A stretch of 64,000 nucleotides of DNA. It comes from Megalobrama amblycephala (Eukaryota; Chordata; Actinopteri; Cypriniformes; Xenocyprididae). Every line of letters begins with the position of its first letter. Positions within the stretch are counted from its first letter, which is position 1. The translations under genes and the position numbers were made by a program. The stretch lies in contig NC_063049.1 of assembly GCF_018812025.1 (NCBI RefSeq), forward strand, positions 7,230,781 to 7,294,780. Direction: 5' to 3'. The notes beneath the pieces are model-generated. The model ran no database searches. It saw nothing but the letters and a program-made list of their open reading frames with translations, and was not told the origin of the DNA. This document shows, one piece after another, positions 17,216-27,450 of the stretch.

Positions 17216-17280
17216 GGTAAGGCGATGGACTGCTAATCCATTGTGCTCTGCACGCGTGGGTTCGAATCCCATCCTCGTCG
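17216..17280 (+). pseudogene. 5'-truncated tRNA-Ser(GCT) copy 1
   Basis: It begins in the D loop (GGTAAGGCG) directly after spacer sequence GCTCAAAAG. It lacks the acceptor 5' strand and A box but keeps anticodon GCT, variable arm and B box. It cannot fold as a tRNA or be normally transcribed by Pol III. Confidence 0.85.
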
Positions 17281-17420
17281 TTTGATGGCTTTCGTGTTTC
17301 GGAGAGCCTAGTGCACCTTGGACAGCCGCTCGAAGGACCTTGCTGCCAACTTTAAGCTTGTCATAGTAAAAATAGTTGTAGAAAAAACACCACAGACAAA
17401 TTTCAGGCAGACTGTCAAGT

Positions 17421-17502
17421 GACGAGGTGGCCGAGTGGTTAAGGTGATGGACTGCTAATCCATTTTGCTCTGCATGCCTGGGTTCGAATCCCAACCTCGT
17501 CG
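17421..17502 (+). tRNA. tRNA-Ser (anticodon GCT), variant type, unit 1
   Basis: 82 nt. The acceptor GACGAGG pairs with CCTCGTC. The variant has GGTGATGG, a TTTTGC/GCATGCC variable arm and CCCAA at the end of the T stem. All stems can form. No T run of four or more follows closely, so termination and activity are uncertain. Confidence 0.85.
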
Positions 17503-18500
17503 CTTGAGGTCTTTAGCCTCCAGGAGAGCCTAGTGAACAGGGCGACTGCAGCGATGCTGCTCGCATCTATCCAACTGTTTACGACTAGTGGTGAGCGATT
17601 TCGAAAGACTGTTTCGTGAAATATTGAAAACTTTACAATCTTTTGTTTTGATTCAGTCGTTCGGAGCGTGCATCAGACTGCCAAAGTCACGTGATTTCAG
17701 TGAAAGAGTCTTTGTTACGACATAACTGTTTCAAAATGTTTCGAAATTTTAATGGCTCACCGCTTGGGACCATCTCTGCGAACCCATGAATCATGCGAAT
17801 TCACTGAGAACCACTGAAAAAGTGCCTATGTTTTTGACATGATCTCTGATCAGTTTTATATATTTGTGGTAGTTTTAATTAGACATTAGTATAATTACAA
17901 AGAATAATTGTAGCCCATAGTATTTTATTGGCCTGTTTAGCTGAGCCATCCATGGAACAAACAAAACAAGACCTGAAAATTGATAAAAGAACACATATTA
18001 CACAGACACTTGAAATGTAATAATATTAGATTATAAGTTAATTGCATTTGATAGATTTTACTTCCAATAAAACATTTGCAATGTGTTTGTAAAAGTTTTT
18101 TATGCATGTTTGGCCTGAGTTTTTGTTGCATTTACACTGCTCTGACCAGCAGGTGTCACCAGCGTGTGGCGTTTCAAACGCTTGGAAACAGTGAATCATT
18201 TTGCAAAGCAATTTGTTCAATTGATCCGAAACTTTGAAAAGCTTCATTTCTCCAATCACTGTTTACCACACGTCATGGGGCTCTTTGACTGAATCACATT
18301 TTAATAATAGCGGCAGAAAAGCTGTGTTCATATCTGAAAACATTGTTGAGCTCAAGATCAATACAACATGCAAGCTGGTGCTTGCATATGACCATTAAAA
18401 ACACAAAGACCCTCCAAGTGCGCTCCGAGGAAGACATTCACCAGACGTGAGCTTTCGCCATCTTAGCAAAAACAACACGTGAAAGAAACCGAAACACAAC
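17503..18500. other. array spacer, no gene recognised
   Basis: Non-coding spacer of unit 1, repeated at about 20068-21065 and 22512-23509. GGTGAGCGATTTCGAAA near 17590 and an inverted relative (TTTCGAAATTTTAATGGCTCACC) near 17745-17767 suggest a small MITE of about 180 bp. Short minus-strand open frames repeat with the unit and show no coding character. Confidence 0.5.
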
Positions 18501-18515
18501 CGCTTACTTTCAACA
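18501..18515 (-). promoter_or_regulatory. snRNA 3'-box-like element downstream of U4
   Basis: On the minus strand the sequence 8-20 nt after the U4 3' end reads GTTGAAAGTAAGCG. It resembles the vertebrate snRNA 3' box (GTTT, N0-3, AAARNNAGA). Copies lie at about 21066-21080 and 23510-23524. Confidence 0.5.
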
Positions 18516-18522
18516 AATTATT

Positions 18523-18666
18523 AAGCCTCCTAAGAGGCTGACAAAAATTGCCAAGGCTGACTGTATTTCAAGTCATCCCGGCGGGGTATTGGGTAAAGTT
18601 TTCAACCAGCAATGATCACGCCTCGGATAAACCTCATAGGCTACGATATTGCCTCTGCGAAAGAAT
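18523..18666 (-). ncRNA. U4 spliceosomal snRNA (variant), array unit 1
   Basis: On the minus strand, about 144 nt (human U4 is 145). Recognisable parts in order: a U6-pairing region, ATCGTAGCC-ATGAGGTTTATCC-GAGGC (5' stem-loop with K-turn core TGA/GA), the ACCCAATACCCCGCCG block, the Sm site AATTTTTG and a terminal stem-loop CAGCCTC-TTAG-GAGGCT. Relative to the vertebrate U4 I remember, there are about 20 changes. The terminal stem has paired changes that keep base pairing. Stem I has AA to GG (wobble with U6) and stem II has lost 1 nt. It is a structured variant or a recent pseudogene. Confidence 0.85.
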
Positions 18667-19294
18667 ACCGACGAAAGTCACAACGTCTTCCGTGCACCTA
18701 TCTGCACGTGGAACGACAGGGTGGTAAGAAGCTTTAAACTGCCATCCAATCAGCATTTTGGCACGGATGGATGAATGGTGTGTCTACGAAACAGACAAGC
18801 GATGTGCACAAAAAGGTTTATTCCTTGTACTCTCTTCACTCAAAGAAAAAAGTGCGCTATTTCCATAAATCTGGGGGGAGAGAATTATGGGTATCCTGGC
18901 AGCAAAGGGGCGGAGTCATAACCCCCAATCTCCAAGAACATGTTTGAGATCGGGATCGATTCAATGAGCCCCCTACAAGGTCGGGAAGGATAATGAAGAG
19001 TGCAAGGACACTGCAAACATATTCTGAGGGAGGTCCAATGCCAGCTTTGTTACCTTTTTCTAGACTCTGGCGTTCTCTCTAGGTTCTTTCCAACAAAGCA
19101 GAAGCAGGACACAAAAGAAACATAAGCACATCTCCCTCTTTCAAAACAATTGTGAGTCTCCTAACCGATAAAACCCAATGCTCCTTACCTCTCGATCTAC
19201 CCAACCACTTACATCACATTTTTACTTTGTCTCTGTCCTGTTAATGAGAGTGGCTGAAAAGCACCTCAATGCCGCTTCAGGCAGCTGAAGGTGT
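18667..19294. other. array spacer upstream of U4, no gene recognised
   Basis: Non-coding sequence between the U4 5' end and the next tRNA-Ser, repeated at 21232-21859 and 23676-24303. It should contain the U4 promoter (PSE about 55 bp upstream of 18666), but I cannot pick out a PSE with confidence. Confidence 0.45.
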
Positions 19295-19376
19295 GACGAG
19301 GTGGCCGAGTGGTTAAGGCGATGGACTGCTAATCCATTGTGCTCTGCACGCGTGGGTTCGAATCCCATCCTCGTCG
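19295..19376 (+). tRNA. tRNA-Ser (anticodon GCT)
   Basis: 82 nt. The acceptor GACGAGG pairs with CCTCGTC, the anticodon is GCT, the variable arm is long, and both A and B boxes are intact. Only TTT follows, so the Pol III stop is weak. Confidence 0.93.
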
Positions 19377-19521
19377 TTTGGTGGCTTTAGTGCTCCAGAG
19401 AGAGCGCAGTGCGTCTGGCAAAGCTGCTCAAAGTGTCTTGCTGCCAACTTTAATGTCATCATATTAAAAATAGCTGCAGAAAAACACCGCAGCCCAGCTT
19501 TGAGCTGGCAGTTGATCGAGA

Positions 19522-19603
19522 GACGAGGTGGCCGAGTGGTTAAGGCGATGGACTGCTAATCCATTGTGCTCTGCACGCGTGGGTTCGAATCCCATCCTCG
19601 TCG
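19522..19603 (+). tRNA. tRNA-Ser (anticodon GCT)
   Basis: The same cloverleaf as at 19295, 145 bp downstream of it. Complete stems and boxes. Confidence 0.93.
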
Positions 19604-19659
19604 TTCGATGGTTTTAGTGTTTTGGAGAGCCCAGTGCACCTGGCATAGCTGCTCAAAAG

Positions 19660-19724
19660 GGTAAGGCGATGGACTGCTAATCCATTGTGCTCTGCACGCG
19701 TGGGTTCGAATCCCATCCTCGTCG
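19660..19724 (+). pseudogene. 5'-truncated tRNA-Ser(GCT)
   Basis: Starts at GGTAAGGCG. It lacks the acceptor 5' strand and A box. It is part of a 121-bp module repeated at once downstream. Confidence 0.85.
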
Positions 19725-19780
19725 TTCGATGGCTTTAGTGTTTTGGAGAGCCCAGTGCACCTGGCATAGCTGCTCAAAAG

Positions 19781-19845
19781 GGTAAGGCGATGGACTGCTA
19801 ATCCATTGTGCTCTGCACGCGTGGGTTCGAATCCCATCCTCGTCG
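19781..19845 (+). pseudogene. 5'-truncated tRNA-Ser(GCT)
   Basis: Second tandem copy of the 121-bp truncated module in this unit. Confidence 0.85.
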
Positions 19846-19985
19846 TTTGATGGCTTTAGTGTTTCGGAGAGCCTAGTGCACCTTGGACAGCCGCTCGAAG
19901 GACCTTGCTGCCAACTTTAAGCTTGTCATAGTAAAAATAGTTGTAGAAAAAACACCACAGACAAATTTCAGGCAGACTGTCAAGT

Positions 19986-20067
19986 GACGAGGTGGCCGAG
20001 TGGTTAAGGTGATGGACTGCTAATCCATTTTGCTCTGCATGCCTGGGTTCGAATCCCAACCTCGTCG
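19986..20067 (+). tRNA. tRNA-Ser (anticodon GCT), variant type, unit 2
   Basis: Identical in type to the gene at 17421, with complete acceptor stem and long variable arm. Confidence 0.85.
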
Positions 20068-21087
20068 CTTGAGGTCTTTAGCCTCCAGGAGAGCCTAGTG
20101 AACAGGGCGACTGCAGCGATGCTGCTCGCATCTATCCAACTGTTTACGACTAGTGGTGAGCGATTTCGAAAGACTGTTTCGTGAAATATTGAAAACTTTA
20201 CAATCTTTTGTTTTGATTCAGTCGTTCGGAGCGTGCATCAGACTGCCAAAGTCACGTGATTTCAGTGAAAGAGTCTTTGTTACGACATAACTGTTTCAAA
20301 ATGTTTCGAAATTTTAATGGCTCACCGCTTGGGACCATCTCTGCGAACCCATGAATCATGCGAATTCACTGAGAACCACTGAAAAAGTGCCTATGTTTTT
20401 GACATGATCTCTGATCAGTTTTATATATTTGTGGTAGTTTTAATTAGACATTAGTATAATTACAAAGAATAATTGTAGCCCATAGTATTTTATTGGCCTG
20501 TTTAGCTGAGCCATCCATGGAACAAACAAAACAAGACCTGAAAATTGATAAAAGAACACATATTACACAGACACTTGAAATGTAATAATATTAGATTATA
20601 AGTTAATTGCATTTGATAGATTTTACTTCCAATAAAACATTTGCAATGTGTTTGTAAAAGTTTTTTATGCATGTTTGGCCTGAGTTTTTGTTGCATTTAC
20701 ACTGCTCTGACCAGCAGGTGTCACCAGCGTGTGGCGTTTCAAACGCTTGGAAACAGTGAATCATTTTGCAAAGCAATTTGTTCAATTGATCCGAAACTTT
20801 GAAAAGCTTCATTTCTCCAATCACTGTTTACCACACGTCATGGGGCTCTTTGACTGAATCACATTTTAATAATAGCGGCAGAAAAGCTGTGTTCATATCT
20901 GAAAACATTGTTGAGCTCAAGATCAATACAACATGCAAGCTGGTGCTTGCATATGACCATTAAAAACACAAAGACCCTCCAAGTGCGCTCCGAGGAAGAC
21001 ATTCACCAGACGTGAGCTTTCGCCATCTTAGCAAAAACAACACGTGAAAGAAACCGAAACACAACCGCTTACTTTCAACAAATTATT

Positions 21088-21231
21088 AAGCCTCCTAAGA
21101 GGCTGACAAAAATTGCCAAGGCTGACTGTATTTCAAGTCATCCCGGCGGGGTATTGGGTAAAGTTTTCAACCAGCAATGATCACGCCTCGGATAAACCTC
21201 ATAGGCTACGATATTGCCTCTGCGAAAGAAT
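21088..21231 (-). ncRNA. U4 snRNA (variant), array unit 2
   Basis: Copy of the gene at 18523-18666, 2565 bp downstream. Sm site, 5' stem-loop and terminal stem are preserved, and I saw no difference between the copies. Confidence 0.85.
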
Positions 21232-21859
21232 ACCGACGAAAGTCACAACGTCTTCCGTGCACCTATCTGCACGTGGAACGACAGGGTGGTAAGAAGCTTT
21301 AAACTGCCATCCAATCAGCATTTTGGCACGGATGGATGAATGGTGTGTCTACGAAACAGACAAGCGATGTGCACAAAAAGGTTTATTCCTTGTACTCTCT
21401 TCACTCAAAGAAAAAAGTGCGCTATTTCCATAAATCTGGGGGGAGAGAATTATGGGTATCCTGGCAGCAAAGGGGCGGAGTCATAACCCCCAATCTCCAA
21501 GAACATGTTTGAGATCGGGATCGATTCAATGAGCCCCCTACAAGGTCGGGAAGGATAATGAAGAGTGCAAGGACACTGCAAACATATTCTGAGGGAGGTC
21601 CAATGCCAGCTTTGTTACCTTTTTCTAGACTCTGGCGTTCTCTCTAGGTTCTTTCCAACAAAGCAGAAGCAGGACACAAAAGAAACATAAGCACATCTCC
21701 CTCTTTCAAAACAATTGTGAGTCTCCTAACCGATAAAACCCAATGCTCCTTACCTCTCGATCTACCCAACCACTTACATCACATTTTTACTTTGTCTCTG
21801 TCCTGTTAATGAGAGTGGCTGAAAAGCACCTCAATGCCGCTTCAGGCAGCTGAAGGTGT

Positions 21860-21941
21860 GACGAGGTGGCCGAGTGGTTAAGGCGATGGACTGCTAATCC
21901 ATTGTGCTCTGCACGCGTGGGTTCAAATCCCATCCTCGTCG
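21860..21941 (+). tRNA. tRNA-Ser (anticodon GCT), T-loop variant
   Basis: Full-length, but the T loop reads TTCAAAT instead of TTCGAAT. The change is tolerated in other tRNAs and shared with the gene at 24304. Confidence 0.9.
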
Positions 21942-22086
21942 TTTGGTGGCTTTAGTGTTTCAGAGAGAGCGCAGTGCGTCTGGCAAAGCTGCTCAAAGTG
22001 TCTTGCTGCCAACTTTAACGTCATCATATTAAAAATAGCTGCAGAAAAACACCGCAGCCCAGCTTTGAGCTGGCAGTTGATCGAGA

Positions 22087-22168
22087 GACGAGGTGGCCGA
22101 GTGGTTAAGGCGATGGACTGCTAATCCATTGTGCTCTGCACGTGTGGGTTCGAATCCCATCCTCGTCG
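22087..22168 (+). tRNA. tRNA-Ser (anticodon GCT)
   Basis: Full-length cloverleaf with one change in the variable arm (CACGTG instead of CACGCG). Confidence 0.92.
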
Positions 22169-22224
22169 TTCGATGGCTTTAGTGTTTTGGAGAGCCCAGT
22201 GCACCTGGCATAGCTGCTCAAAAG

Positions 22225-22289
22225 GGTAAGGCTATGGACTGCTAATCCATTGTGCTCTGCACGCGTGGGTTCGAATCCCATCCTCGTCG
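22225..22289 (+). pseudogene. 5'-truncated tRNA-Ser(GCT)
   Basis: The only truncated module in this unit, with an extra change GGCTATGG in place of GGCGATGG. Confidence 0.85.
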
Positions 22290-22429
22290 TTTGATGGCTT
22301 TAGTGTTTCGGAGAGCCTAGTGCACCTTGGACAGCCGCTCGAAGGACCTTGCTGCCAACTTTAAGCTTGTCATAGTAAAAATAGTTGTAGAAAAAACACC
22401 ACAGACAAATTTCAGGCAGACTGTCAAGT

Positions 22430-22511
22430 GACGAGGTGGCCGAGTGGTTAAGGTGATGGACTGCTAATCCATTTTGCTCTGCATGCCTGGGTTCGAATCC
22501 CAACCTCGTCG
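22430..22511 (+). tRNA. tRNA-Ser (anticodon GCT), variant type, unit 3
   Basis: Same variant as at 17421 and 19986. Confidence 0.85.
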
Positions 22512-23531
22512 CTTGAGGTCTTTAGCCTCCAGGAGAGCCTAGTGAACAGGGCGACTGCAGCGATGCTGCTCGCATCTATCCAACTGTTTACGACTAGTGG
22601 TGAGCGATTTCGAAAGACTGTTTCGTGAAATATTGAAAACTTTACAATCTTTTGTTTTGATTCAGTCGTTCGGAGCGTGCATCAGACTGCCAAAGTCACG
22701 TGATTTCAGTGAAAGAGTCTTTGTTACGACATAACTGTTTCAAAATGTTTCGAAATTTTAATGGCTCACCGCTTGGGACCATCTCTGCGAACCCATGAAT
22801 CATGCGAATTCACTGAGAACCACTGAAAAAGTGCCTATGTTTTTGACATGATCTCTGATCAGTTTTATATATTTGTGGTAGTTTTAATTAGACATTAGTA
22901 TAATTACAAAGAATAATTGTAGCCCATAGTATTTTATTGGCCTGTTTAGCTGAGCCATCCATGGAACAAACAAAACAAGACCTGAAAATTGATAAAAGAA
23001 CACATATTACACAGACACTTGAAATGTAATAATATTAGATTATAAGTTAATTGCATTTGATAGATTTTACTTCCAATAAAACATTTGCAATGTGTTTGTA
23101 AAAGTTTTTTATGCATGTTTGGCCTGAGTTTTTGTTGCATTTACACTGCTCTGACCAGCAGGTGTCACCAGCGTGTGGCGTTTCAAACGCTTGGAAACAG
23201 TGAATCATTTTGCAAAGCAATTTGTTCAATTGATCCGAAACTTTGAAAAGCTTCATTTCTCCAATCACTGTTTACCACACGTCATGGGGCTCTTTGACTG
23301 AATCACATTTTAATAATAGCGGCAGAAAAGCTGTGTTCATATCTGAAAACATTGTTGAGCTCAAGATCAATACAACATGCAAGCTGGTGCTTGCATATGA
23401 CCATTAAAAACACAAAGACCCTCCAAGTGCGCTCCGAGGAAGACATTCACCAGACGTGAGCTTTCGCCATCTTAGCAAAAACAACACGTGAAAGAAACCG
23501 AAACACAACCGCTTACTTTCAACAAATTATT

Positions 23532-23675
23532 AAGCCTCCTAAGAGGCTGACAAAAATTGCCAAGGCTGACTGTATTTCAAGTCATCCCGGCGGGGTATTG
23601 GGTAAAGTTTTCAACCAGCAATGATCACGCCTCGGATAAACCTCATAGGCTACGATATTGCCTCTGCGAAAGAAT
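23532..23675 (-). ncRNA. U4 snRNA (variant), array unit 3
   Basis: Third copy of the minus-strand U4 gene, 2444 bp after the second. The structure elements are the same. Confidence 0.85.
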
Positions 23676-24303
23676 ACCGACGAAAGTCACAACGTCTTCC
23701 GTGCACCTATCTGCACGTGGAACGACAGGGTGGTAAGAAGCTTTAAACTGCCATCCAATCAGCATTTTGGCACGGATGGATGAATGGTGTGTCTACGAAA
23801 CAGACAAGCGATGTGCACAAAAAGGTTTATTCCTTGTACTCTCTTCACTCAAAGAAAAAAGTGCGCTATTTCCATAAATCTGGGGGGAGAGAATTATGGG
23901 TATCCTGGCAGCAAAGGGGCGGAGTCATAACCCCCAATCTCCAAGAACATGTTTGAGATCGGGATCGATTCAATGAGCCCCCTACAAGGTCGGGAAGGAT
24001 AATGAAGAGTGCAAGGACACTGCAAACATATTCTGAGGGAGGTCCAATGCCAGCTTTGTTACCTTTTTCTAGACTCTGGCGTTCTCTCTAGGTTCTTTCC
24101 AACAAAGCAGAAGCAGGACACAAAAGAAACATAAGCACATCTCCCTCTTTCAAAACAATTGTGAGTCTCCTAACCGATAAAACCCAATGCTCCTTACCTC
24201 TCGATCTACCCAACCACTTACATCACATTTTTACTTTGTCTCTGTCCTGTTAATGAGAGTGGCTGAAAAGCACCTCAATGCCGCTTCAGGCAGCTGAAGG
24301 TGT

Positions 24304-24385
24304 GACGAGGTGGCCGAGTGGTTAAGGCGATGGACTGCTAATCCATTGTGCTCTGCACGCGTGGGTTCAAATCCCATCCTCGTCG
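24304..24385 (+). tRNA. tRNA-Ser (anticodon GCT), T-loop variant
   Basis: Full-length, with the TTCAAAT T loop as at 21860. Confidence 0.9.
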
Positions 24386-24530
24386 TTTGGTGGCTTTAGT
24401 GCTCCAGAGAGAGCGCAGTGCGTCTGGCAAAGCTGCTCAAAGTGTCTTGCTGCCAACTTTAACGTCATCATATTAAAAATAGCTGCAGAAAAACACCGCA
24501 GCCCAGCTTTGAGCTGGCAGTTGATCGAGA

Positions 24531-24612
24531 GACGAGGTGGCCGAGTGGTTAAGGCGATGGACTGCTAATCCATTGTGCTCTGCACGCGTGGGTTCGAATC
24601 CCATCCTCGTCG
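24531..24612 (+). tRNA. tRNA-Ser (anticodon GCT)
   Basis: Full-length cloverleaf identical to the gene at 19522. Confidence 0.93.
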
Positions 24613-24667
24613 TTCGATGGCTTTAGTGTTTTGGAGAGCCCAGTGCACCTGGCATAGCTGCTCAAAG

Positions 24668-24732
24668 GGTAAGGCGATGGACTGCTAATCCATTGTGCTC
24701 TGCACGCGTGGGTTCGAATCCCATCCTCGTCG
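24668..24732 (+). pseudogene. 5'-truncated tRNA-Ser(GCT)
   Basis: Starts at GGTAAGGCG after GCTCAAA, with one A fewer than the other modules at the junction. Confidence 0.85.
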
Positions 24733-24788
24733 TTCGATGGCTTTAGTGTTTTGGAGAGCCCAGTGCACCTGGCATAGCTGCTCAAAAG

Positions 24789-24853
24789 GGTAAGGCGATG
24801 GACTGCTAATCCATTGTGCTCTGCACGCGTGGGTTCGAATCCCATCCTCGTCG
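24789..24853 (+). pseudogene. 5'-truncated tRNA-Ser(GCT)
   Basis: Second truncated module of this unit. It lacks the A box. Confidence 0.85.
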
Positions 24854-24993
24854 TTTGATGGCTTTCGTGTTTCGGAGAGCCTAGTGCACCTTGGACAGCC
24901 GCTCGAAGGACCTTGCTGCCAACTTTAAGCTTGTCATAGTAAAAATAGTTGTAGAAAAAACACCACAGACAAATTTCAGGCAGACTGTCAAGT

Positions 24994-25075
24994 GACGAGG
25001 TGGCCGAGTGGTTAAGGTGATGGACTGCTAATCCATTTTGCTCTGCATGCCTGGGTTCGAATCCCAACCTCGTCG
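24994..25075 (+). tRNA. tRNA-Ser (anticodon GCT), variant type, unit 4
   Basis: Same variant as the other unit starters. The spacer behind it is cut by the N gap after 230 bp. Confidence 0.85.
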
Positions 25076-25305
25076 CTTGAGGTCTTTAGCCTCCAGGAGA
25101 GCCTAGTGAACAGGGCGACTGCAGCGATGCTGCTCGCATCTATCCAACTGTTTACGACTAGTGGTGAGCGATTTCGAAAGACTGTTTCGTGAAATATTGA
25201 AAACTTTACAATCTTTTGTTTTGATTCAGTCGTTCGGAGCGTGCATCAGACTGCCAAAGTCACGTGATTTCAGTGAAAGAGTCTTTGTTACGACATAACT
25301 GTTTC

Positions 25306-26305
25306 NNNNNNNNNNNNNNNNNNNNNNNNNNNNNNNNNNNNNNNNNNNNNNNNNNNNNNNNNNNNNNNNNNNNNNNNNNNNNNNNNNNNNNNNNNNNNNN
25401 NNNNNNNNNNNNNNNNNNNNNNNNNNNNNNNNNNNNNNNNNNNNNNNNNNNNNNNNNNNNNNNNNNNNNNNNNNNNNNNNNNNNNNNNNNNNNNNNNNNN
25501 NNNNNNNNNNNNNNNNNNNNNNNNNNNNNNNNNNNNNNNNNNNNNNNNNNNNNNNNNNNNNNNNNNNNNNNNNNNNNNNNNNNNNNNNNNNNNNNNNNNN
25601 NNNNNNNNNNNNNNNNNNNNNNNNNNNNNNNNNNNNNNNNNNNNNNNNNNNNNNNNNNNNNNNNNNNNNNNNNNNNNNNNNNNNNNNNNNNNNNNNNNNN
25701 NNNNNNNNNNNNNNNNNNNNNNNNNNNNNNNNNNNNNNNNNNNNNNNNNNNNNNNNNNNNNNNNNNNNNNNNNNNNNNNNNNNNNNNNNNNNNNNNNNNN
25801 NNNNNNNNNNNNNNNNNNNNNNNNNNNNNNNNNNNNNNNNNNNNNNNNNNNNNNNNNNNNNNNNNNNNNNNNNNNNNNNNNNNNNNNNNNNNNNNNNNNN
25901 NNNNNNNNNNNNNNNNNNNNNNNNNNNNNNNNNNNNNNNNNNNNNNNNNNNNNNNNNNNNNNNNNNNNNNNNNNNNNNNNNNNNNNNNNNNNNNNNNNNN
26001 NNNNNNNNNNNNNNNNNNNNNNNNNNNNNNNNNNNNNNNNNNNNNNNNNNNNNNNNNNNNNNNNNNNNNNNNNNNNNNNNNNNNNNNNNNNNNNNNNNNN
26101 NNNNNNNNNNNNNNNNNNNNNNNNNNNNNNNNNNNNNNNNNNNNNNNNNNNNNNNNNNNNNNNNNNNNNNNNNNNNNNNNNNNNNNNNNNNNNNNNNNNN
26201 NNNNNNNNNNNNNNNNNNNNNNNNNNNNNNNNNNNNNNNNNNNNNNNNNNNNNNNNNNNNNNNNNNNNNNNNNNNNNNNNNNNNNNNNNNNNNNNNNNNN
26301 NNNNN
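25306..26305. other. assembly gap, exactly 1000 N
   Basis: A round-number N run marks a scaffold join of unknown true size. The sequence on the left is a tandem array unit cut in mid-spacer; the sequence on the right is unrelated. Adjacency and distance of the two halves are unproven. Confidence 0.99.
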
Positions 26306-27375
26306 TTTTTGAAAAAACAGGCTATGAATTTTATACTACTACTCCTACAGGGTTTATCCAATTTACACCAAGCTTTTTTTAACTTGTTGCTAACACATTG
26401 AAGTTGTTTAATTGCAAACGGATTTTGGATATCTCAAATGGTTTGGCCGTGGCGAGGCAACGAATTTATGGCAAGAAAAGGGAAACAAAGTGTTATAACT
26501 CCTGCATACATTAATTGATTTTGATGAAACTTCGGCTTAGTCTTCGTTGTACAAGGCTGATCACATGGATGTGACTATAGTGATTCAAAGTCATAGCGCC
26601 ACCAACTGGAAGCAGAAAATGTGTCACTTTCAGCATACATTGAGATCACCCTCTTATTTTTACCTGATTTGCTTCAAAATTCATCAGAATAATGTTAAAA
26701 CTTGGCACATGTAATCCTTTGAAAATGGGCAGGGAGGAGGGGCTCTATAGTGGCACCTTGTAGTGCAGTAAATGTGGAGTGAATTTGACATAGTCCTTTG
26801 ACGTTTAACCGTTTTAAGTGCCTATTGCCCGCTGTGCACAGTTGCCCTGAAGCCACCGGGGTGGCGGTGCCACCGGGCTTGGGCCCGCCATCGCTGCTCG
26901 CAGCTATATTTCACTATTGTCCTTGCTTGCTTACCTAATCTGATGATTCTACTGTGCACAGATCCAGACGTCCTGCCCTTGTGTAATGCCTTGAACATGA
27001 GCTGGCATATGCAAATATTGGGGGCGTACATATTAATGATCCCGACTGTTATGTAACAGTCGGTGTTATGTTGAGATTCGCCTGTTCTTCAGAGGTCTTT
27101 TAAACAAATGAGATTTATATGAGGAGGAGGAAACAATGGAGTTTGAGACTCACTGTATGTCATTTCCATGTACTGAACTCTTGTTATTTAACTATGCCAA
27201 GGTAAATTCAATTTTTAATTCTTTAAGGTGAAAAATAATTTAATAATTTAAGGTGAAAAACGGGGGAGAAAAAATAATAATTTTTTGCCGTGAGTATTGT
27301 CACGTATGGTCGAAGTAAAGTTCACAAAGACAAGGAACCAAATGAAAACAGTTTCAAAAAATCCAAAAACAGAAC
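26306..27375. repeat. dispersed repeat sequence, no gene seen
   Basis: This includes a stretch with GGGCCCGCCATCGCTGCTCG near 26880-26900, which resembles an abundant fish repeat known to me only by sight. No coding frame or RNA gene was recognised. Confidence 0.4.
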
Positions 27376-27379
27376 TCTC

Positions 27380-27450
27380 AGGAGATCACAGCAGAAGAAC
27401 GTAACTTAAAGGCCACCCCTTTAAGTTACGTTCTTCTGCTGCGATCTCCT
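27380..27450. repeat. 33-bp palindrome (hairpin) with 5-bp loop
   Basis: Arms 27380-27412 and 27418-27450 are complementary with one mismatch around a 5-bp centre. It replaces the expected terminal sequence of the dispersed repeat that begins next to it, so it may be a footprint or an end-joining product. Confidence 0.8.

Larger units (their letters stand above)
17160..25305. repeat. higher-order tandem array of tRNA-Ser(GCT) and U4 snRNA, cut off by the N gap
   Basis: Variant tRNA-Ser genes at 17421, 19986, 22430 and 24994 mark unit starts, giving unit lengths of 2565, 2444 and 2564 bp. Each unit has: variant tRNA-Ser, a spacer of about 1.79 kb containing a minus-strand U4 gene, tRNA-Ser, a 145-bp spacer, tRNA-Ser, one or two 121-bp modules with a truncated tRNA, and a 140-bp spacer. 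The 121-bp length difference is one truncated module. Units are almost identical, so homogenisation is recent. A fourth unit enters the gap. Confidence 0.93.

Noticed and set aside
18860..19060. Possible U1 or other snRNA in the array spacer
   Set aside because: Fragments such as ATCCTGGCAG look suggestive, but no snRNA order of motifs, Sm site or stem-loops could be aligned on either strand.
17096..25067. Minus-strand frames beginning MGFEPRHAEQ or MGFEPTRAEH
   Set aside because: These are translations of the reverse complement of tRNA-Ser genes, not proteins.
17160..25305. CRISPR-like array of repeats and spacers
   Set aside because: The repeats are tRNA-Ser genes and the spacers are themselves repeated; this is eukaryotic tandem DNA.
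25264..26382. Long open frames on both strands across the gap
   Set aside because: They consist almost wholly of N. The few real codons at the edges are array spacer and repeat sequence.
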